Positions 9,501-17,517 of a DNA stretch of 52,442 nucleotides are shown here, piece by piece. The notes beneath the pieces are model-generated. The model was not told the origin of the DNA. It saw only the letters and a program-made list of their open reading frames with translations, and searched no databases. Every line of letters begins with the position of its first letter. Within the stretch, counting starts at the first letter, position 1. Both the position numbers and the translations under genes were made by a program. The stretch is from Chloroflexota bacterium (GTDB lineage Bacteria > Chloroflexota > Limnocylindria > Limnocylindrales > CSP1-4), in NCBI GenBank assembly GCA_013698095.1, contig JACCVQ010000108.1, positions 1 through 52,442 of the forward strand, written 5' to 3'.

Positions 9501-11361
9501 AGATCTGCTGGATCTTGTCGCCGACGAGGTCGTACATCGCCTGGATGTCGAGCCGCTCCGCGAGGCCTCGCTGGACCTCGTTGATCAGAGCGAGCTCTGC
9601 CGCCCGCTCCTTTGTCTCGGCGAGAAGGCGCTTCGTTTCGTCGAACAGCCGGGCGTTCTCGAGGGCGACGCCAAGGCTCGAAGCCAGTGTCGTCAGTAGC
9701 TCCGTGTCGGACTCGGAGAACGCTCCTTCGCGATCAAGGTTCTGGAGGCTGATGACGCCCTTGGCCCCCGACCCCGTGCCCAGTGGGGCGAGCAGCATGG
9801 ACTTCGGGATCTCGCCCTGGATCGGTGCGCCCTGGCCGGCCCGGTTGGCCCGTTTGACGACGTCCTCGTTGACCCGCAGCGGCTGACCGCTGTCGAGAAC
9901 CTGCTTGCGGAAGCCCGCTACCTGCATGGGCTCGTCGGGAAAGCGCACGCCGCGCTCGATCGTGTAGGGGAACCGGATCAGGCTGGCGTCGGCGTTGAGG
10001 ACCCCGATGTCGACAACCTGGGCATCGAAGATTGCCTGAATCCGGTCGCCGACCAGGTCGTACATCGTCTGCATGTCCAGTTGCTCGGCGAGCCCGCGCT
10101 GGACGTCGTTGATCAGCGCAAGCTCGGCCGCGCGCTGGTCTGTCTCAGCGAGAAGTCGCTTCGTTTCGCCGAACAGCCGCGCATTCTCGAGGGCGACGCC
10201 CATGCTCGTTGCGAGGGTAACGAGGAGCCGCTCGTCGGCCTCGCTGAAGGCGTTTGGCCGGACGTTCTCCAGGCCGATGACACCGATGACGCGGTTGGCC
10301 CCGATGATCGGCACACCGAGCCAAGAAAGCATGGGGGTGCCTCCGATCTGGATGGCTCCCGCCGCGAGCTGCTCGTCGAGGGTTCCGATCCGGAGCGGCC
10401 GCTCGCTCGTGATGACCTGCGACGTCATGCCCGGACCGAGAGGGCGGGGATCCCGATGAAAGGGCTCGCCCTCGTCGATGTCGTACGGCCACGAGATCAG
10501 GTTGGTCGCCGGGTCGTGCAGCGCAATGGACATCGAGCGGGTCTTGAAGATCGAGCGGATGCGATCGCCCACGAGCTCGATGATGGCGCCGAAGTCGAGC
10601 TGCTCCGCGAGCGCCCGACCGATTTCGTTGATCAGGCCGAGCTCAGCGTTCCGCTGGCGGGTCTCCTCGATCGCCCGGGCCCGACTCAGGGCAGCGCCGA
10701 GGTGCTGGCCGACGACAGCGAGGACGTCGAGGTCGTCTGCGCCGAACGGGGTCGAACCGTCGTACGTCTGGCAGACGACCACGCCGACGGTCCGCCCATC
10801 GGTCACGAGCGGCGCGCCGAGCCATTCGCCGTCGGGATTGACGACGCCGATCTCCTCGAGCTCGCCGGCGGCGACGAGCTCCGCGAACCCTGACATACGG
10901 AGTCGGATTGGCCGGCCCTGGCGCAAGAGATAGGCGGTCGTCCCGCGGGCGTTGCCGACGCCCAAGGGCTCCCACAGGTTCGGATCGGGAATGTCCGCGT
11001 CGAGCGAATCGATGTAGTAGGCGAAGTTGATGGCCTGGCGCTGCTCGTCGTACAGCGCAATGTAGAAATTCTCGGCGTTCATCAACGTCGCGACGGTCGC
11101 GTGAACCTCGCGGTAGAACGCCTGGAGGTCGCTCGCGGCGCTTGCAGCCTCTGCCAGGCGGTACAGCGCGCGCTGGATCTGCTCCGACCGGGCGTGCTCG
11201 GTCTCGCGCGCCTCGAGGGCCGCGATCCGCGCTCGCAGGATGTCCCGGTCGGAAGCTGGGTCGGCTGGCTTGGGATCCTGCTGCGGCACGCTGCTCCAAT
11301 CCGATGCGCCGTTCCGCCCGGTGGCGCTCTCGCCCGAGGATAGCGTCCCGTGACCCGGCAT
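6523..11361 (-). CDS. six-GAF hybrid sensor histidine kinase with two receivers
   Basis: 1612-aa soluble sensor kinase with no membrane segment. The order is: short coiled N-terminus (~40-65), GAF1 (~70-210), GAF2 (~225-395), GAF3 (~405-570), GAF4 (~590-750), GAF5 (~765-925), GAF6 (~940-1090), HisKA with His1109 in [10 protein letters not shown], HATPase with N box [10 protein letters not shown]1 DTGIGIP and G2 GGTGLGL, receiver 1 with Asp1402 (LDLQMP) and receiver 2 with Asp1541 (MDVQMP). GAF3 and GAF4 share [15 protein letters not shown], showing recent internal duplication. GAF domains bind small ligands, chromophores or sense redox; no phytochrome-type Cys is evident. It heads an operon with the receiver-cyclase and HPt, so it is the probable phosphate source. 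Divergent from photolyase, 56 nt apart. Confidence 0.93.
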   Translation of the reverse strand: MPGHGTLSSGESATGRNGASDWSSVPQQDPKPADPASDRDILRARIAALEARETEHARSEQIQRALYRLAEAASAASDLQAFYREVHATVATLMNAENFYIALYDEQRQAINFAYYIDSLDADIPDPNLWEPLGVGNARGTTAYLLRQGRPIRLRMSGFAELVAAGELEEIGVVNPDGEWLGAPLVTDGRTVGVVVCQTYDGSTPFGADDLDVLAVVGQHLGAALSRARAIEETRQRNAELGLINEIGRALAEQLDFGAIIELVGDRIRSIFKTRSMSIALHDPATNLISWPYDIDEGEPFHRDPRPLGPGMTSQVITSERPLRIGTLDEQLAAGAIQIGGTPMLSWLGVPIIGANRVIGVIGLENVRPNAFSEADERLLVTLATSMGVALENARLFGETKRLLAETDQRAAELALINDVQRGLAEQLDMQTMYDLVGDRIQAIFDAQVVDIGVLNADASLIRFPYTIERGVRFPDEPMQVAGFRKQVLDSGQPLRVNEDVVKRANRAGQGAPIQGEIPKSMLLAPLGTGSGAKGVISLQNLDREGAFSESDTELLTTLASSLGVALENARLFDETKRLLAETKERAAELALINEVQRGLAERLDIQAMYDLVGDKIQQIFDAQTVDIAIYDRPAGVTRFPYTIERGVRFPDEPLPFNEFARRMMTSRDPLVLNEGVEAWWAAHDLPVVIQGEAAKSLVMAPLIVGDDVRGRISLQNVDEENAFSESDVRLLTTLASSLSVALENVRLIDETRQRLAELATVNEVGQALASQLDLDNLIQLVGEQMRTTFEADIVYVALHDVESGRIKFPYFNEFGAATGQEPIAFGQGLTSRIVEGRETLLLNQAADWAALGTRGVGTTSKSYLGVPILLGDVAIGAISVQSTQREGRFSESDTRLLSTIAANVGVAIQNARLYREAHRRGDEMSALADVGQEISATLDVDVVLRQIGERVQSLLAADSSALFLADADGRTYRAILALGEIADQILADSITEGEGIIGDVIRRRTPEFINDVGVDTRTITIPGTQTVAVERLMVAPLISRDRVTGVMAVWRDAGEPFAQADLDFLVGLARQASIAIENARLFAEARDARGAAEAANQAKSAFLAAMSHEIRTPMNAVIGMSGLLLDTELDDEQRDFAETIRTSGDALLTIINDILDFSKIEAGRVDLAAEPFSLRASVESALDVIAPTAAKKQVELIYAMGEDLPEGIVGDSGRLRQIVLNLLSNAVKFTHDGEVELSLQATPPRSPARDEPWEIEIDVRDTGIGIPPDAMDRLFQSFSQVDASISRRYGGTGLGLAISRRLAESMGGSLTATSSGIGGEGSTFRLRIPARTTTLPDATPPPQPGSLDGCRVLVVDDNATNRRILTSLLSRWGIEATGTASPLEAIAWIKAGREFDLAALDLQMPERDGIELAGDLAALKPDDPIPVVILSSVGHHGRTAPNVRATLVKPVKPSALHDALATALASDQAAAAAPSRTAGATALPTGDGSLRILLAEDNAVNQKLALRLLERMGHTADVAEDGVAAVEALEAGDYDLVLMDVQMPRLDGLGATRQIRERWPERPIRIVGLTANAMAGDREACLAAGMDDYVSKPIRPDELARAVAAASAVPR

Positions 11362-11404
11362 CGCGTCTCGTCCCGCCGGGTCTGCGCCGAACAGGTCGCC
11401 GGGC

Positions 11405-11410
11405 TAGGAT
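11405..11410 (+). promoter_or_regulatory. -10 box TAGGAT for leaderless photolyase transcript
   Basis: TAGGAT is 7 nt before the photolyase ATG at 11418, with no Shine-Dalgarno sequence, so the mRNA would start at or very near the initiation codon. No good -35 box is visible. Confidence 0.4.
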
Positions 11411-11417
11411 CGCCGGA

Positions 11418-12824
11418 ATGCCCGGCACTGCCATCGTCTGGTTCCGTCGCGACCTACGGCTCCACGATCACCCGGCGCTCCTCCGGGCCGTCGCGGACTT
11501 CGAGCGGGTCGTGCCGCTCTACGTGATCGATGACGGCCTGCGCGGGGGACGCTGGGCGAGCGCGAATCGCACGTGGTTCCTCGGCCTTGCATTGAGATCG
11601 CTCGTGGCGACGATCGGAGAGCGCGGCGGACGGCTCGCACTGCTCCACGGCGATCCGCGCAGGGTCGTCGTCGCCTTCGCGACGGCCATCGGAGCCGCCG
11701 CGATCCTGGCCAGCCGTGACCACGAGCCGTACGGCCGGGCCCGTGACGAAGCGGTCGCGGCCGCGGCTGCTGGGGCAGGCATCCCATTCCTAGCCGGGCG
11801 CGGGCTGCTCGTTCACGAGCCGGAGGACATCCAGCGCGCCGATGGCGGACCCTACTCGGTCTTCTCCCCGTTCCACAGGCGCTGGTCCGAGCTGCCGCTT
11901 CGGCACGTGCTCGACGCGCCCGACTCGATCGCGACCGGCGACCTGACCGCGGACATCGTCGCGAACGACCGACGGATCGCGAGCCTGCTCGGCGACCAAC
12001 GACCGACGGCCGATCCGGCGCAGCTCCTCGAGCCGGGCGAGCCGGCGGCCCGGGCCCGCCTGGAGCGCTGCGCGGGGTCGGACGCGTTGCGTGACTACGA
12101 CACGGGTCGCGACCGGCTGGCCGTGGACGGTACGTCTCGCCTGAGCCAGGACCTGCGCTGGGGAACGCTTTCGCCAGTTGAGGTCGTCGAGCGCTGCATG
12201 GGCCCGGGCCCGGGCCCCGCCCGCTTCCGTGCAGAGATCGCCTGGCGCGACTTCTACGCTCATCTCCTCCGCCACGAGCCGCGCGTCCGGCACGAATCGT
12301 TCCGACGCGAGTTCGACACGATCGCATGGCAGGCCGACGAATTGCTGATCCAGGCCTGGCGCGATGGCCGGACCGGCTATCCGATCGTCGATGCCGCGAT
12401 GCGTCAGCTCCGGGCGACCGGCTGGATGCACAATCGCGCCCGGATGATCGTCGCCTCGTTTCTGACGAAGCACCTCCTCGTCGACTGGCGGGTCGGCGAG
12501 CGCCACTTCATGCAGCACCTCGTCGATGGCGACCCGGCGAGCAACAACGGCGGCTGGCAGTGGGCCGCATCGACCGGGACCGATCCGCAGCCGTATTTCC
12601 GGATCTTCAACCCAACCCTCCAGGGCCGGCGTCACGATCCGGACGGCGACTATGTCCGGCGCTGGGTCCCGGAGCTCCGGAGTGTTGCGGGCTCGGCCGT
12701 TCATGACCCGCCGCCGGGCACCTACATTGCCCGAATCATCGACCATGCTGCGGCCCGGCACCGGACGCTCGCGGCGTTCGAGGCTGCTCGCGCCGCGAGT
12801 CGCCTCCCGGGCACCAGCGATTGA
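11418..12824 (+). CDS. phr: deoxyribodipyrimidine photolyase (class I, FAD)
   Basis: 468-aa DNA photolyase/cryptochrome-family protein that uses light to reverse UV pyrimidine dimers. The N-terminal antenna domain begins IVWFRRDLRLHDHPAL. The C-terminal FAD domain has GRTGYPIVDAAMRQL, TGWMHNRARMIVASF and NNGGWQWAASTGTDPQPYFR, the classical FAD- and dimer-binding segments. Length matches class I CPD photolyases (~450-480 aa). The start at 11418 follows a TAGGAT box and gives the canonical N-terminus. It is convergent with the B12-dependent MerR repressor (stops 3 nt apart), which suggests it belongs to the same light-response module; in other bacteria LitR/CarH regulons include photolyases. 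A cryptochrome function cannot be excluded from sequence alone. Confidence 0.92.
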   Translation: MPGTAIVWFRRDLRLHDHPALLRAVADFERVVPLYVIDDGLRGGRWASANRTWFLGLALRSLVATIGERGGRLALLHGDPRRVVVAFATAIGAAAILASRDHEPYGRARDEAVAAAAAGAGIPFLAGRGLLVHEPEDIQRADGGPYSVFSPFHRRWSELPLRHVLDAPDSIATGDLTADIVANDRRIASLLGDQRPTADPAQLLEPGEPAARARLERCAGSDALRDYDTGRDRLAVDGTSRLSQDLRWGTLSPVEVVERCMGPGPGPARFRAEIAWRDFYAHLLRHEPRVRHESFRREFDTIAWQADELLIQAWRDGRTGYPIVDAAMRQLRATGWMHNRARMIVASFLTKHLLVDWRVGERHFMQHLVDGDPASNNGGWQWAASTGTDPQPYFRIFNPTLQGRRHDPDGDYVRRWVPELRSVAGSAVHDPPPGTYIARIIDHAAARHRTLAAFEAARAASRLPGTSD

Positions 12825-12827
12825 GGG

Positions 12828-13802
12828 TCAGGCCCGCGCGGCCAGCGCCTCCTCGAGCGTCCGGACCGCATCCCGGAGCGGCTCCGGAAGGATCACCGGC
12901 GGTCGAGTCTGATCGCCCGCCTGCGTCGCGGTTGCCCGCGGATCTTCCGCGAGGCGATCTCCCGCCCGCCCGGCGCTTCGCCCGCCGAACGCGACCGTCA
13001 GTCTCGATTGCGCCGCCCGGAGGGCGACGGCGACATCGATCGCGACCCCGACGTCGCCAGCTGTCGGAACGCCGATCACCGCGGCGCGAGCCTTCGTGAG
13101 CCGGGCGGAGGTCACCCAGTCCTCGACGGGCAGGTCCGGCCCGAGATAGAGGACGGGGAGTCCAGCGCGACGCGCCGCCGTGCTGAACGCGAGCGCACCG
13201 AGCTCGTGACGGACCGACGGCGGCATTCCCACGAGGATCGCCCCATGGCGCGGCGCCTGGCGGCCGCCGGCCTGATAGGCGGCGGCCAACCGGCGGAGGG
13301 CGGCGTGACTGGCAGTGTGCTCGCCGGCGACACCGAGGCGACCGTCGGCCCAGGCGTCGCCGATCGCGCTGAGGGCTGGCGTGAGGATCTCATCCACAAC
13401 GCGTTCGAATGTCCCCGCGCCAAAGATCCGGTCGAGGACCGACTCGATAGAGTCGGCATCCAACGCGATCGCCGCCGCCACCAGGGCCTCGACCAGATCG
13501 ACGTCGGCGGCCGGGGCCGCATCGGCCGGTCCGGCATCCGCCCTCCCGTCCTGTTTGGCGGACCGGACGGCGGCGAGCGCTGCCGGATCGCCGGCAAGGA
13601 TCGCGGACGCGGCGGTGCTCGGTGTCCAGCCAGCGCCGATGAGGCGGCGCATCGCCCGGAGTCGATCGAGGGCGACGTCGTCATACAGTCGGTATCCGGC
13701 GGCCGTGCGCGAGGGCTCGACGATCCCATATCGCCGCTCCCAGGCACGCAGGACCGGGACCGACACGCCGGTTCGACCCGACGCTTCCTTGATTGTGTAC
13801 AT
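12828..13802 (-). CDS. MerR-family B12-binding photoreceptor repressor (CarH/LitR-like)
   Basis: 324-aa protein. Residues 1-70 are a MerR winged helix (YTIKEASGRTGVSVPVLRAW). Residues ~100-180 are the helical B12 cap carrying W151-x9-E161-H162, the Wx9EH motif of CarH that surrounds the adenosyl group. Residues ~186-280 are a Rossmann B12-binding fold with the lower cobalt ligand His199 in RHELG. By homology to Thermus CarH it would bind adenosylcobalamin as a tetramer, repress in the dark and release DNA in light. The residue after Trp151 is Ala152, where Thermus CarH has His132, the ligand formed on illumination. The ATG at 13802 was chosen for the MerR start; it is 9 nt after a TATGCT box. 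It is divergent from the SRPBCC-epimerase gene and convergent with phr. Confidence 0.9.
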   Translation of the reverse strand: MYTIKEASGRTGVSVPVLRAWERRYGIVEPSRTAAGYRLYDDVALDRLRAMRRLIGAGWTPSTAASAILAGDPAALAAVRSAKQDGRADAGPADAAPAADVDLVEALVAAAIALDADSIESVLDRIFGAGTFERVVDEILTPALSAIGDAWADGRLGVAGEHTASHAALRRLAAAYQAGGRQAPRHGAILVGMPPSVRHELGALAFSTAARRAGLPVLYLGPDLPVEDWVTSARLTKARAAVIGVPTAGDVGVAIDVAVALRAAQSRLTVAFGGRSAGRAGDRLAEDPRATATQAGDQTRPPVILPEPLRDAVRTLEEALAARA

Positions 13803-13811
13803 GGTTCGTTG

Positions 13812-13839
13812 AGCATACAGCCTCAATAACCCTTGACAA
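13812..13839 (-). promoter_or_regulatory. promoter of the CarH/LitR-like gene
   Basis: On the minus strand, TTGTCA (complement of 13834-13839) is followed after 16 nt by TATGCT (complement of 13812-13817), 9 nt before the start codon. The -35 box overlaps that of the divergent promoter on the other strand. Confidence 0.55.
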
Positions 13840-13862
13840 GGCCGTTCGCAATGCCGTACTAT
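13833..13862 (+). promoter_or_regulatory. promoter of the SRPBCC-epimerase operon
   Basis: TTGACA at 13833-13838 and TACTAT at 13857-13862 are separated by 18 nt. The -35 is a perfect sigma-70 consensus. The tandem repeat at 13866-13887 covers the expected transcription start, which suits repression. Confidence 0.7.
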
Positions 13863-13865
13863 CTC

Positions 13866-13887
13866 GACAAACATTGGACAAACACTG
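13866..13887 (+). promoter_or_regulatory. two tandem 11-bp repeats, putative CarH/LitR operator
   Basis: GACAAACATTG (13866-13876) is directly followed by GACAAACACTG (13877-13887), matching at 10 of 11 positions. CarH of Thermus is known to bind tandem 11-bp direct repeats, one per MerR domain. The repeats start 4 nt downstream of the -10 box, and another GACAA lies in the shared -35 region at 13835-13839. Confidence 0.65.
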
Positions 13888-13968
13888 TTGCAGGCTTGTC
13901 CTTCCCTCGACGTGACGGCGGGTCGTTCTCCCGATCCGCCGCCACGCCGCTCCCACAGGTTTGACCGA

Positions 13969-15408
13969 ATGAGCACCCACCGACTCTCCGCCACCCAGTT
14001 CATCCGCCGTCCGATCGAGGAGGTCTTCGACTTCTTTTCACGGCCGGAGAACCTCGGCCGGATCACGCCGGCGTCGATGGGTTTCGAATTCCTGACCGAG
14101 GACCGCGACATGCGCAGCGGTCTCGAGATCCGCTACCGGATCCGGCCGCTCTTCATCCCGCTGACCTGGACCACGAAGATCACCGGCTACGAGCCGCCCA
14201 CCGGGTTCGAGGACGTCCAGCTGAGCGGTCCGTACGCCCGCTGGGAGCACACACATACGTTCGAGGCGGTACCCGACGGCACGGTCGTTCGCGACGAGAT
14301 CCTGTATGCCGTGCCGTTCGGGCCGCTCGGCGACCTGGCCAACCGGCTCGTCGTCCGGTCGGAGCTCGCGCGGATCTTCCGACACCGCGCCGAGACGATC
14401 CGGACCGTGTTCGCCGCCGCCGCCGAGCCGACGGGGACGACCGTCGCCGTCGCGGGCGGGACGGGTTTTGTCGGCGGGGCGATCGCGACCGAGCTCTACC
14501 GCCGCGGCCACGACGTGCGCGTTCTGTCGCACCGCGGCGAGAGCGCTCGCGGCGGTCTGTCCGACGCGATCGATATCCGCCTGGCCGACGTCCAGACCGG
14601 CGTCGGGCTCATCGACGCGCTCCGCGGCGTTGACGTCCTGGTGATCGCCCTTGCCTTCAAGAACTCGCCGATCGAGGCCCCGCGCAAACACCAGACCTTC
14701 GTCGAGGTCGATGCGGCGGGCACCGAGCGGCTGCTTGCCGCGGCTCGTGCGGCGGGCGTCAGGCGGATCGTCTACCTGTCCGGCGCGGGCGCGGCTGCGG
14801 ACGCAAAGCGCCACTGGTTCCGGGCCAAGTGGCGAGCCGAGGAGGCCGTCCGCGGCTCGGGCCTGACCTGGACGATCATCCGCCCGACCTGGATCTACGG
14901 GCCACGCGACGTGTCGCTGAACCGGTTCGTCGGGTTCGCCCGACGGCTCTTCATGGTCCCGCTGACGAACACCGGCTCGCAGCTCCTTGCCCCGGTCTTC
15001 ATCGACGACGCGGCGGCTCTCGCCGCCGATTCGGTCGAGGCCGAGGCGGCCGCCAACCAGGTGTTCGAGCTTGGCGGGCCAGAAACGCTGACGATGCGCC
15101 GGATCATCGCGACGGCGCTCCGAGTCGCCCGCCTGCGCCGGCCGATCGTGCCGGGACCCACTCCGTTGATCAAGCTCGCGGCCATTCCGCTGTCGTGGCT
15201 GCCGACGCCGATCCTCACGCCGGACGCGGTCGACTTCATCAACCAGCCCGCGACTGTCGATCTCTCTCCGCTCCTCGAGCGGATGCCGCGTCGACTGACT
15301 CCACTCGAGGAAGGGCTGGCGACCTACCTCGCACCTCCCACCGGCGACGCGACCCTCGCCTTCGACGTTGCCACCGACCCGGCGCGGGCCGTGACCGCCG
15401 GACCATGA
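13969..15408 (+). CDS. SRPBCC domain fused to NAD(P)-dependent epimerase-like domain
   Basis: 479-aa fusion. Residues ~1-145 form an SRPBCC/START-like ligand-binding domain (HRLSATQFIRRPIEEVFDFF) of the type that binds lipids or other hydrophobic ligands. Residues ~152-440 form an atypical SDR (NmrA/TDP-epimerase-like) with the dinucleotide motif VAGGTGFVGGAI; the canonical YxxxK is not obvious, with YLSGAGAAADAKRHW in the equivalent region. SRPBCC proteins and NAD-epimerases are frequent neighbours of LitR-type repressors and are light-induced there. The promoter and putative operator at 13833-13887 support control by the divergent B12 photoreceptor. The start ATG at 13969 yields the expected SRPBCC N-terminus. 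Its stop overlaps the ATG of the sigma-factor remnant (ATGA). Substrate is unknown. Confidence 0.85.
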   Translation: MSTHRLSATQFIRRPIEEVFDFFSRPENLGRITPASMGFEFLTEDRDMRSGLEIRYRIRPLFIPLTWTTKITGYEPPTGFEDVQLSGPYARWEHTHTFEAVPDGTVVRDEILYAVPFGPLGDLANRLVVRSELARIFRHRAETIRTVFAAAAEPTGTTVAVAGGTGFVGGAIATELYRRGHDVRVLSHRGESARGGLSDAIDIRLADVQTGVGLIDALRGVDVLVIALAFKNSPIEAPRKHQTFVEVDAAGTERLLAAARAAGVRRIVYLSGAGAAADAKRHWFRAKWRAEEAVRGSGLTWTIIRPTWIYGPRDVSLNRFVGFARRLFMVPLTNTGSQLLAPVFIDDAAALAADSVEAEAAANQVFELGGPETLTMRRIIATALRVARLRRPIVPGPTPLIKLAAIPLSWLPTPILTPDAVDFINQPATVDLSPLLERMPRRLTPLEEGLATYLAPPTGDATLAFDVATDPARAVTAGP

Positions 15409-15718
15409 CAGTCGCAGGACGTCGGACGCGCGTGGCCGATCAGCCGGACGCCGAGGTGCTGGTCGCCGTCTCGGCGGGCGACATGGTTGCTTTCGTGCTG
15501 CCTACGACCGCCATGCCGCGCTCGCGTGGAGCCTCGCCCTGCGCCTGGTCCGCGATCCCGCCTGTGCGGAGGACGTGGTCGAGGCCGCATTCCTGCGCAT
15601 GTGGCGCACCTCGAGCGAGACCGCCGTCGCGGGCTCGGTTCGGAGCAGGGTCATCGCGCTCGTCACCCGCGAAGCGCTGGAACGCCGTGCCAGTCGTATG
15701 ACCGTCGCGGAGTCCTGA
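15405..15718 (+). pseudogene. frameshifted, truncated ECF sigma-factor remnant
   Basis: The frame from ATG 15405 encodes DAEVLVAVSAGDMVAF, then at about 15483-15491 the homology moves to another frame and continues as AYDRHAALAWSLALRLVRD, AEDVVEAAFLRMWR and SVRSRVIALVTREALERR, stopping at 15716-15718. Joined, this is a typical ECF sigma region 2 (core-RNAP and -10 binding). Region 4, which recognises the -35 box, is absent. The segment is 314 bp, one base short of 105 codons, so one missing base restores one frame. Its start overlaps the upstream stop (ATGA), so it belonged to the SRPBCC-epimerase operon. In Streptomyces the LitR repressor is paired with the ECF sigma LitS; this could be the vestige of such a partner. 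An assembly indel is possible but does not explain the lack of region 4. Confidence 0.7.
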
Positions 15719-15803
15719 CCGACGCTGCGCCCGGAGTCGAAGTCTGCGGCGTGAGCGACCCACGGGCGAACGCCCGCTGGCCGTTCCCCAGACGTCCGGA
15801 CTG

Positions 15804-15973
15804 TCAGCGTCGCCCGCGACTCCCTGCGATCGCGGTCACGGCGACGGAGAGCAGGAGCAGCCCCACGAGCGCCGCCGTCGCCGACCCCCGGTCGAACCCG
15901 GACAGGGTGACGAGAACGGCCGCGCCAGGAGGAAGAAGGCCGCAGCCGAACGCGCCGCCAGCGTCGCGATCAT
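15804..15973 (-). pseudogene. small two-helix membrane protein gene with an apparent single-base frameshift
   Basis: On the minus strand an ATG at 15973 overlaps the glutamine-synthetase-family stop (TGATG). The first 16 codons read MIATLAARSAAAFFLL, then about 15925 the hydrophobic reading moves to another frame as AAVLVTLSGF and TAALVGLLLLSVAVTAIAG, ending SRGRR and a stop at 15804-15806. The joined product would be ~56 aa with two membrane segments. The span is 170 bp, one base short of a whole number of codons. It is translationally coupled to the ligase gene. It is either a recently broken gene or intact with a sequence error; function unknown. Confidence 0.5.
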
Positions 15974-17388
15974 CAGCTTCGCTCGAGGTAGCGTTCGCGC
16001 TCCCAGTTGTGGACGATCGAGTCGTAGGTCTGCTGCTCGACCCGCGCCGCGTTCAGGTAGTGGTCGACGACGTCCTGGCCGAAGATCTCGACCGCGGGCT
16101 CGCTCGACTCGAGGGCGGCGATGGCCTCGTACAGGGCGCGCGGCATCCGGGCAACGTCCTTCGCGATGTAGCCGTTGCCCTTGAACTCCTTGGGCGGCTC
16201 GAGCTCGTGGTCGAGCCCGTACAACCCCGCCCCGATCATCGCGGCATACGTCAGGTATGCGTTCATGTCGCCGCCCGGAAAGCGGTCCTCGACATGGAGG
16301 CCCGGCCCATTGCCGACGACCCGGAAGCCCGTCGTCCGGTTGTCGCGGCCCCAGACGATGTTGACGGGCGCCCACGACAGCGATGCGTAGCGCTTGTACG
16401 AGTTGATGTTCGGGGCGATGAAGATCGCGAGCTCCCGGCTCAGGGCCATCATCCCGGCCATGAACCGGGCGAGGGTGTCGGACATGCCGTAGGGCCGTTT
16501 CGAGTCAGGATCGTGGGTCAGCGACTGAGTCCCGTCCTCGTTCCAGACGCTCATGTGGAGATGCCCCGACGACCCCGTCCAGGTGTGGTCGGGCTTCGAC
16601 ATGAAGGTGATCCCCCAGCCATTGAGGTAGGCGATCTCCTTTGCGCCGTGCTTGAAGAGCACGCTCCGGTCGGCCGATTCGAGGACGTGGTCGTAGCGGA
16701 TGTTGACTTCGTGCTGGCCAGGCGCCGCCTCACCCTTGCTGAATTCGATCGGGACCCGGGCCTCGGTCATCTGGTTACGGAGCAGGCGGTGGAGCGGCTC
16801 GGCCTTCGTGGCCTGGAGGAGGTGGTAGTCCTCGTTGTAGTAGCCGAAGCGCTGGGGGATCCCCCAGCCCAGCTTGGCCGACTCCTCCCACGATTCCTTG
16901 AGGACGTAGTACTCGAACTCGGACCCCGCCTTGATCGTCAGGCCGTGGTCGGCGGCTCGCGCCACCTGGCGCTTGAGGATCGTCCGAGGCGAGACCGCGA
17001 TCTCCTTGTGACCCTCCTCTGTGTAGACGTCGGACAGCACAAGGGCGGTCTTCTCGAGCCAGGGCAGGACCCGCAGCGTGTCCCACACCGGCTCGGCGAT
17101 CCAGTCGCCATAGCCGGTCTCCCAGTTCATCAAGGCGAACCCCTCGGGCGTGTTCATCTCCATGTCGGTGCCGAGCAGGTACGTGCAGAAGTGGGCGCCG
17201 TGGTCGATGACGCCGTCCAGGAACGCCTGGGCCTGGACGCGCTTGCCCATGAGCCGGCCCTGCATGTCGGTGATCGCCACGACGAGGGTGTCGATCCGCC
17301 CGTCACGGACCATCGCCGTCAGCTCAGCCAGGCGGGGGTGATCCCCTCCGGCCGGAGCGCCGTGGTCGCCGTGGGTCGCCGAAGTCAT
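15973..17388 (-). CDS. glutamine synthetase-family gamma-glutamyl ligase
   Basis: 471-aa member of the GlnA/PuuA superfamily, which joins glutamate to ammonia or amines using ATP. Visible motifs are SEFEYYVL (metal-binding Glu), GQHEVNIRYDH, SSGHLHMSVW (catalytic His), NSYKRY and NRTTGFRV. The adenylylation-type C-terminal signature of housekeeping GlnA is not evident. Start ATG at 17388 follows GGGAGGG at a 5-nt spacing; the frame is open 14 codons further but without a ribosome site. It is divergent from an amino acid/amine permease with only 192 nt between them, an arrangement typical of gamma-glutamyl-amine (putrescine, ethanolamine, GABA) utilisation rather than nitrogen assimilation. 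So a gamma-glutamylpolyamine synthetase role is favoured, but the substrate is inferred from context. Confidence 0.82.
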   Translation of the reverse strand: MTSATHGDHGAPAGGDHPRLAELTAMVRDGRIDTLVVAITDMQGRLMGKRVQAQAFLDGVIDHGAHFCTYLLGTDMEMNTPEGFALMNWETGYGDWIAEPVWDTLRVLPWLEKTALVLSDVYTEEGHKEIAVSPRTILKRQVARAADHGLTIKAGSEFEYYVLKESWEESAKLGWGIPQRFGYYNEDYHLLQATKAEPLHRLLRNQMTEARVPIEFSKGEAAPGQHEVNIRYDHVLESADRSVLFKHGAKEIAYLNGWGITFMSKPDHTWTGSSGHLHMSVWNEDGTQSLTHDPDSKRPYGMSDTLARFMAGMMALSRELAIFIAPNINSYKRYASLSWAPVNIVWGRDNRTTGFRVVGNGPGLHVEDRFPGGDMNAYLTYAAMIGAGLYGLDHELEPPKEFKGNGYIAKDVARMPRALYEAIAALESSEPAVEIFGQDVVDHYLNAARVEQQTYDSIVHNWERERYLERS

Positions 17389-17465
17389 GGGAACCCTCCC
17401 GGCCGCCGGGCGGCCACTGTGCTGGACCATTCGATCGTCGCATACACCTTCTCAACGTGGGCTCG

Positions 17466-17482
17466 TTTCGCGCCTCGCGAAA
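17466..17482. promoter_or_regulatory. perfect inverted repeat, putative operator between ligase and permease
   Basis: TTTCGCG-CCT-CGCGAAA is a perfect 7-bp inverted repeat with a 3-nt spacer in the 192-nt divergent intergenic region, 5 nt upstream of a plausible permease -35 box. This is a good position for a repressor acting on both genes. Confidence 0.55.
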
Positions 17483-17487
17483 CCGCC

Positions 17488-17517
17488 TTGTGTCCGCCGA
17501 GCGGCCGAGCCTATTGT
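17488..17517 (+). promoter_or_regulatory. candidate promoter of the permease
   Basis: TTGTGT (17488-17493) and TATTGT (17512-17517) are 18 nt apart; a ribosome site GGAGGG follows at about 17569, just before the ATG at 17581. Moderate match to sigma-70 consensus. Confidence 0.4.

Noticed and set aside
15405..15718. ECF sigma read as a programmed ribosomal frameshift gene
   Set aside because: No convincing slippery site or pseudoknot, and region 4 is missing in either frame; decay or indel is simpler.
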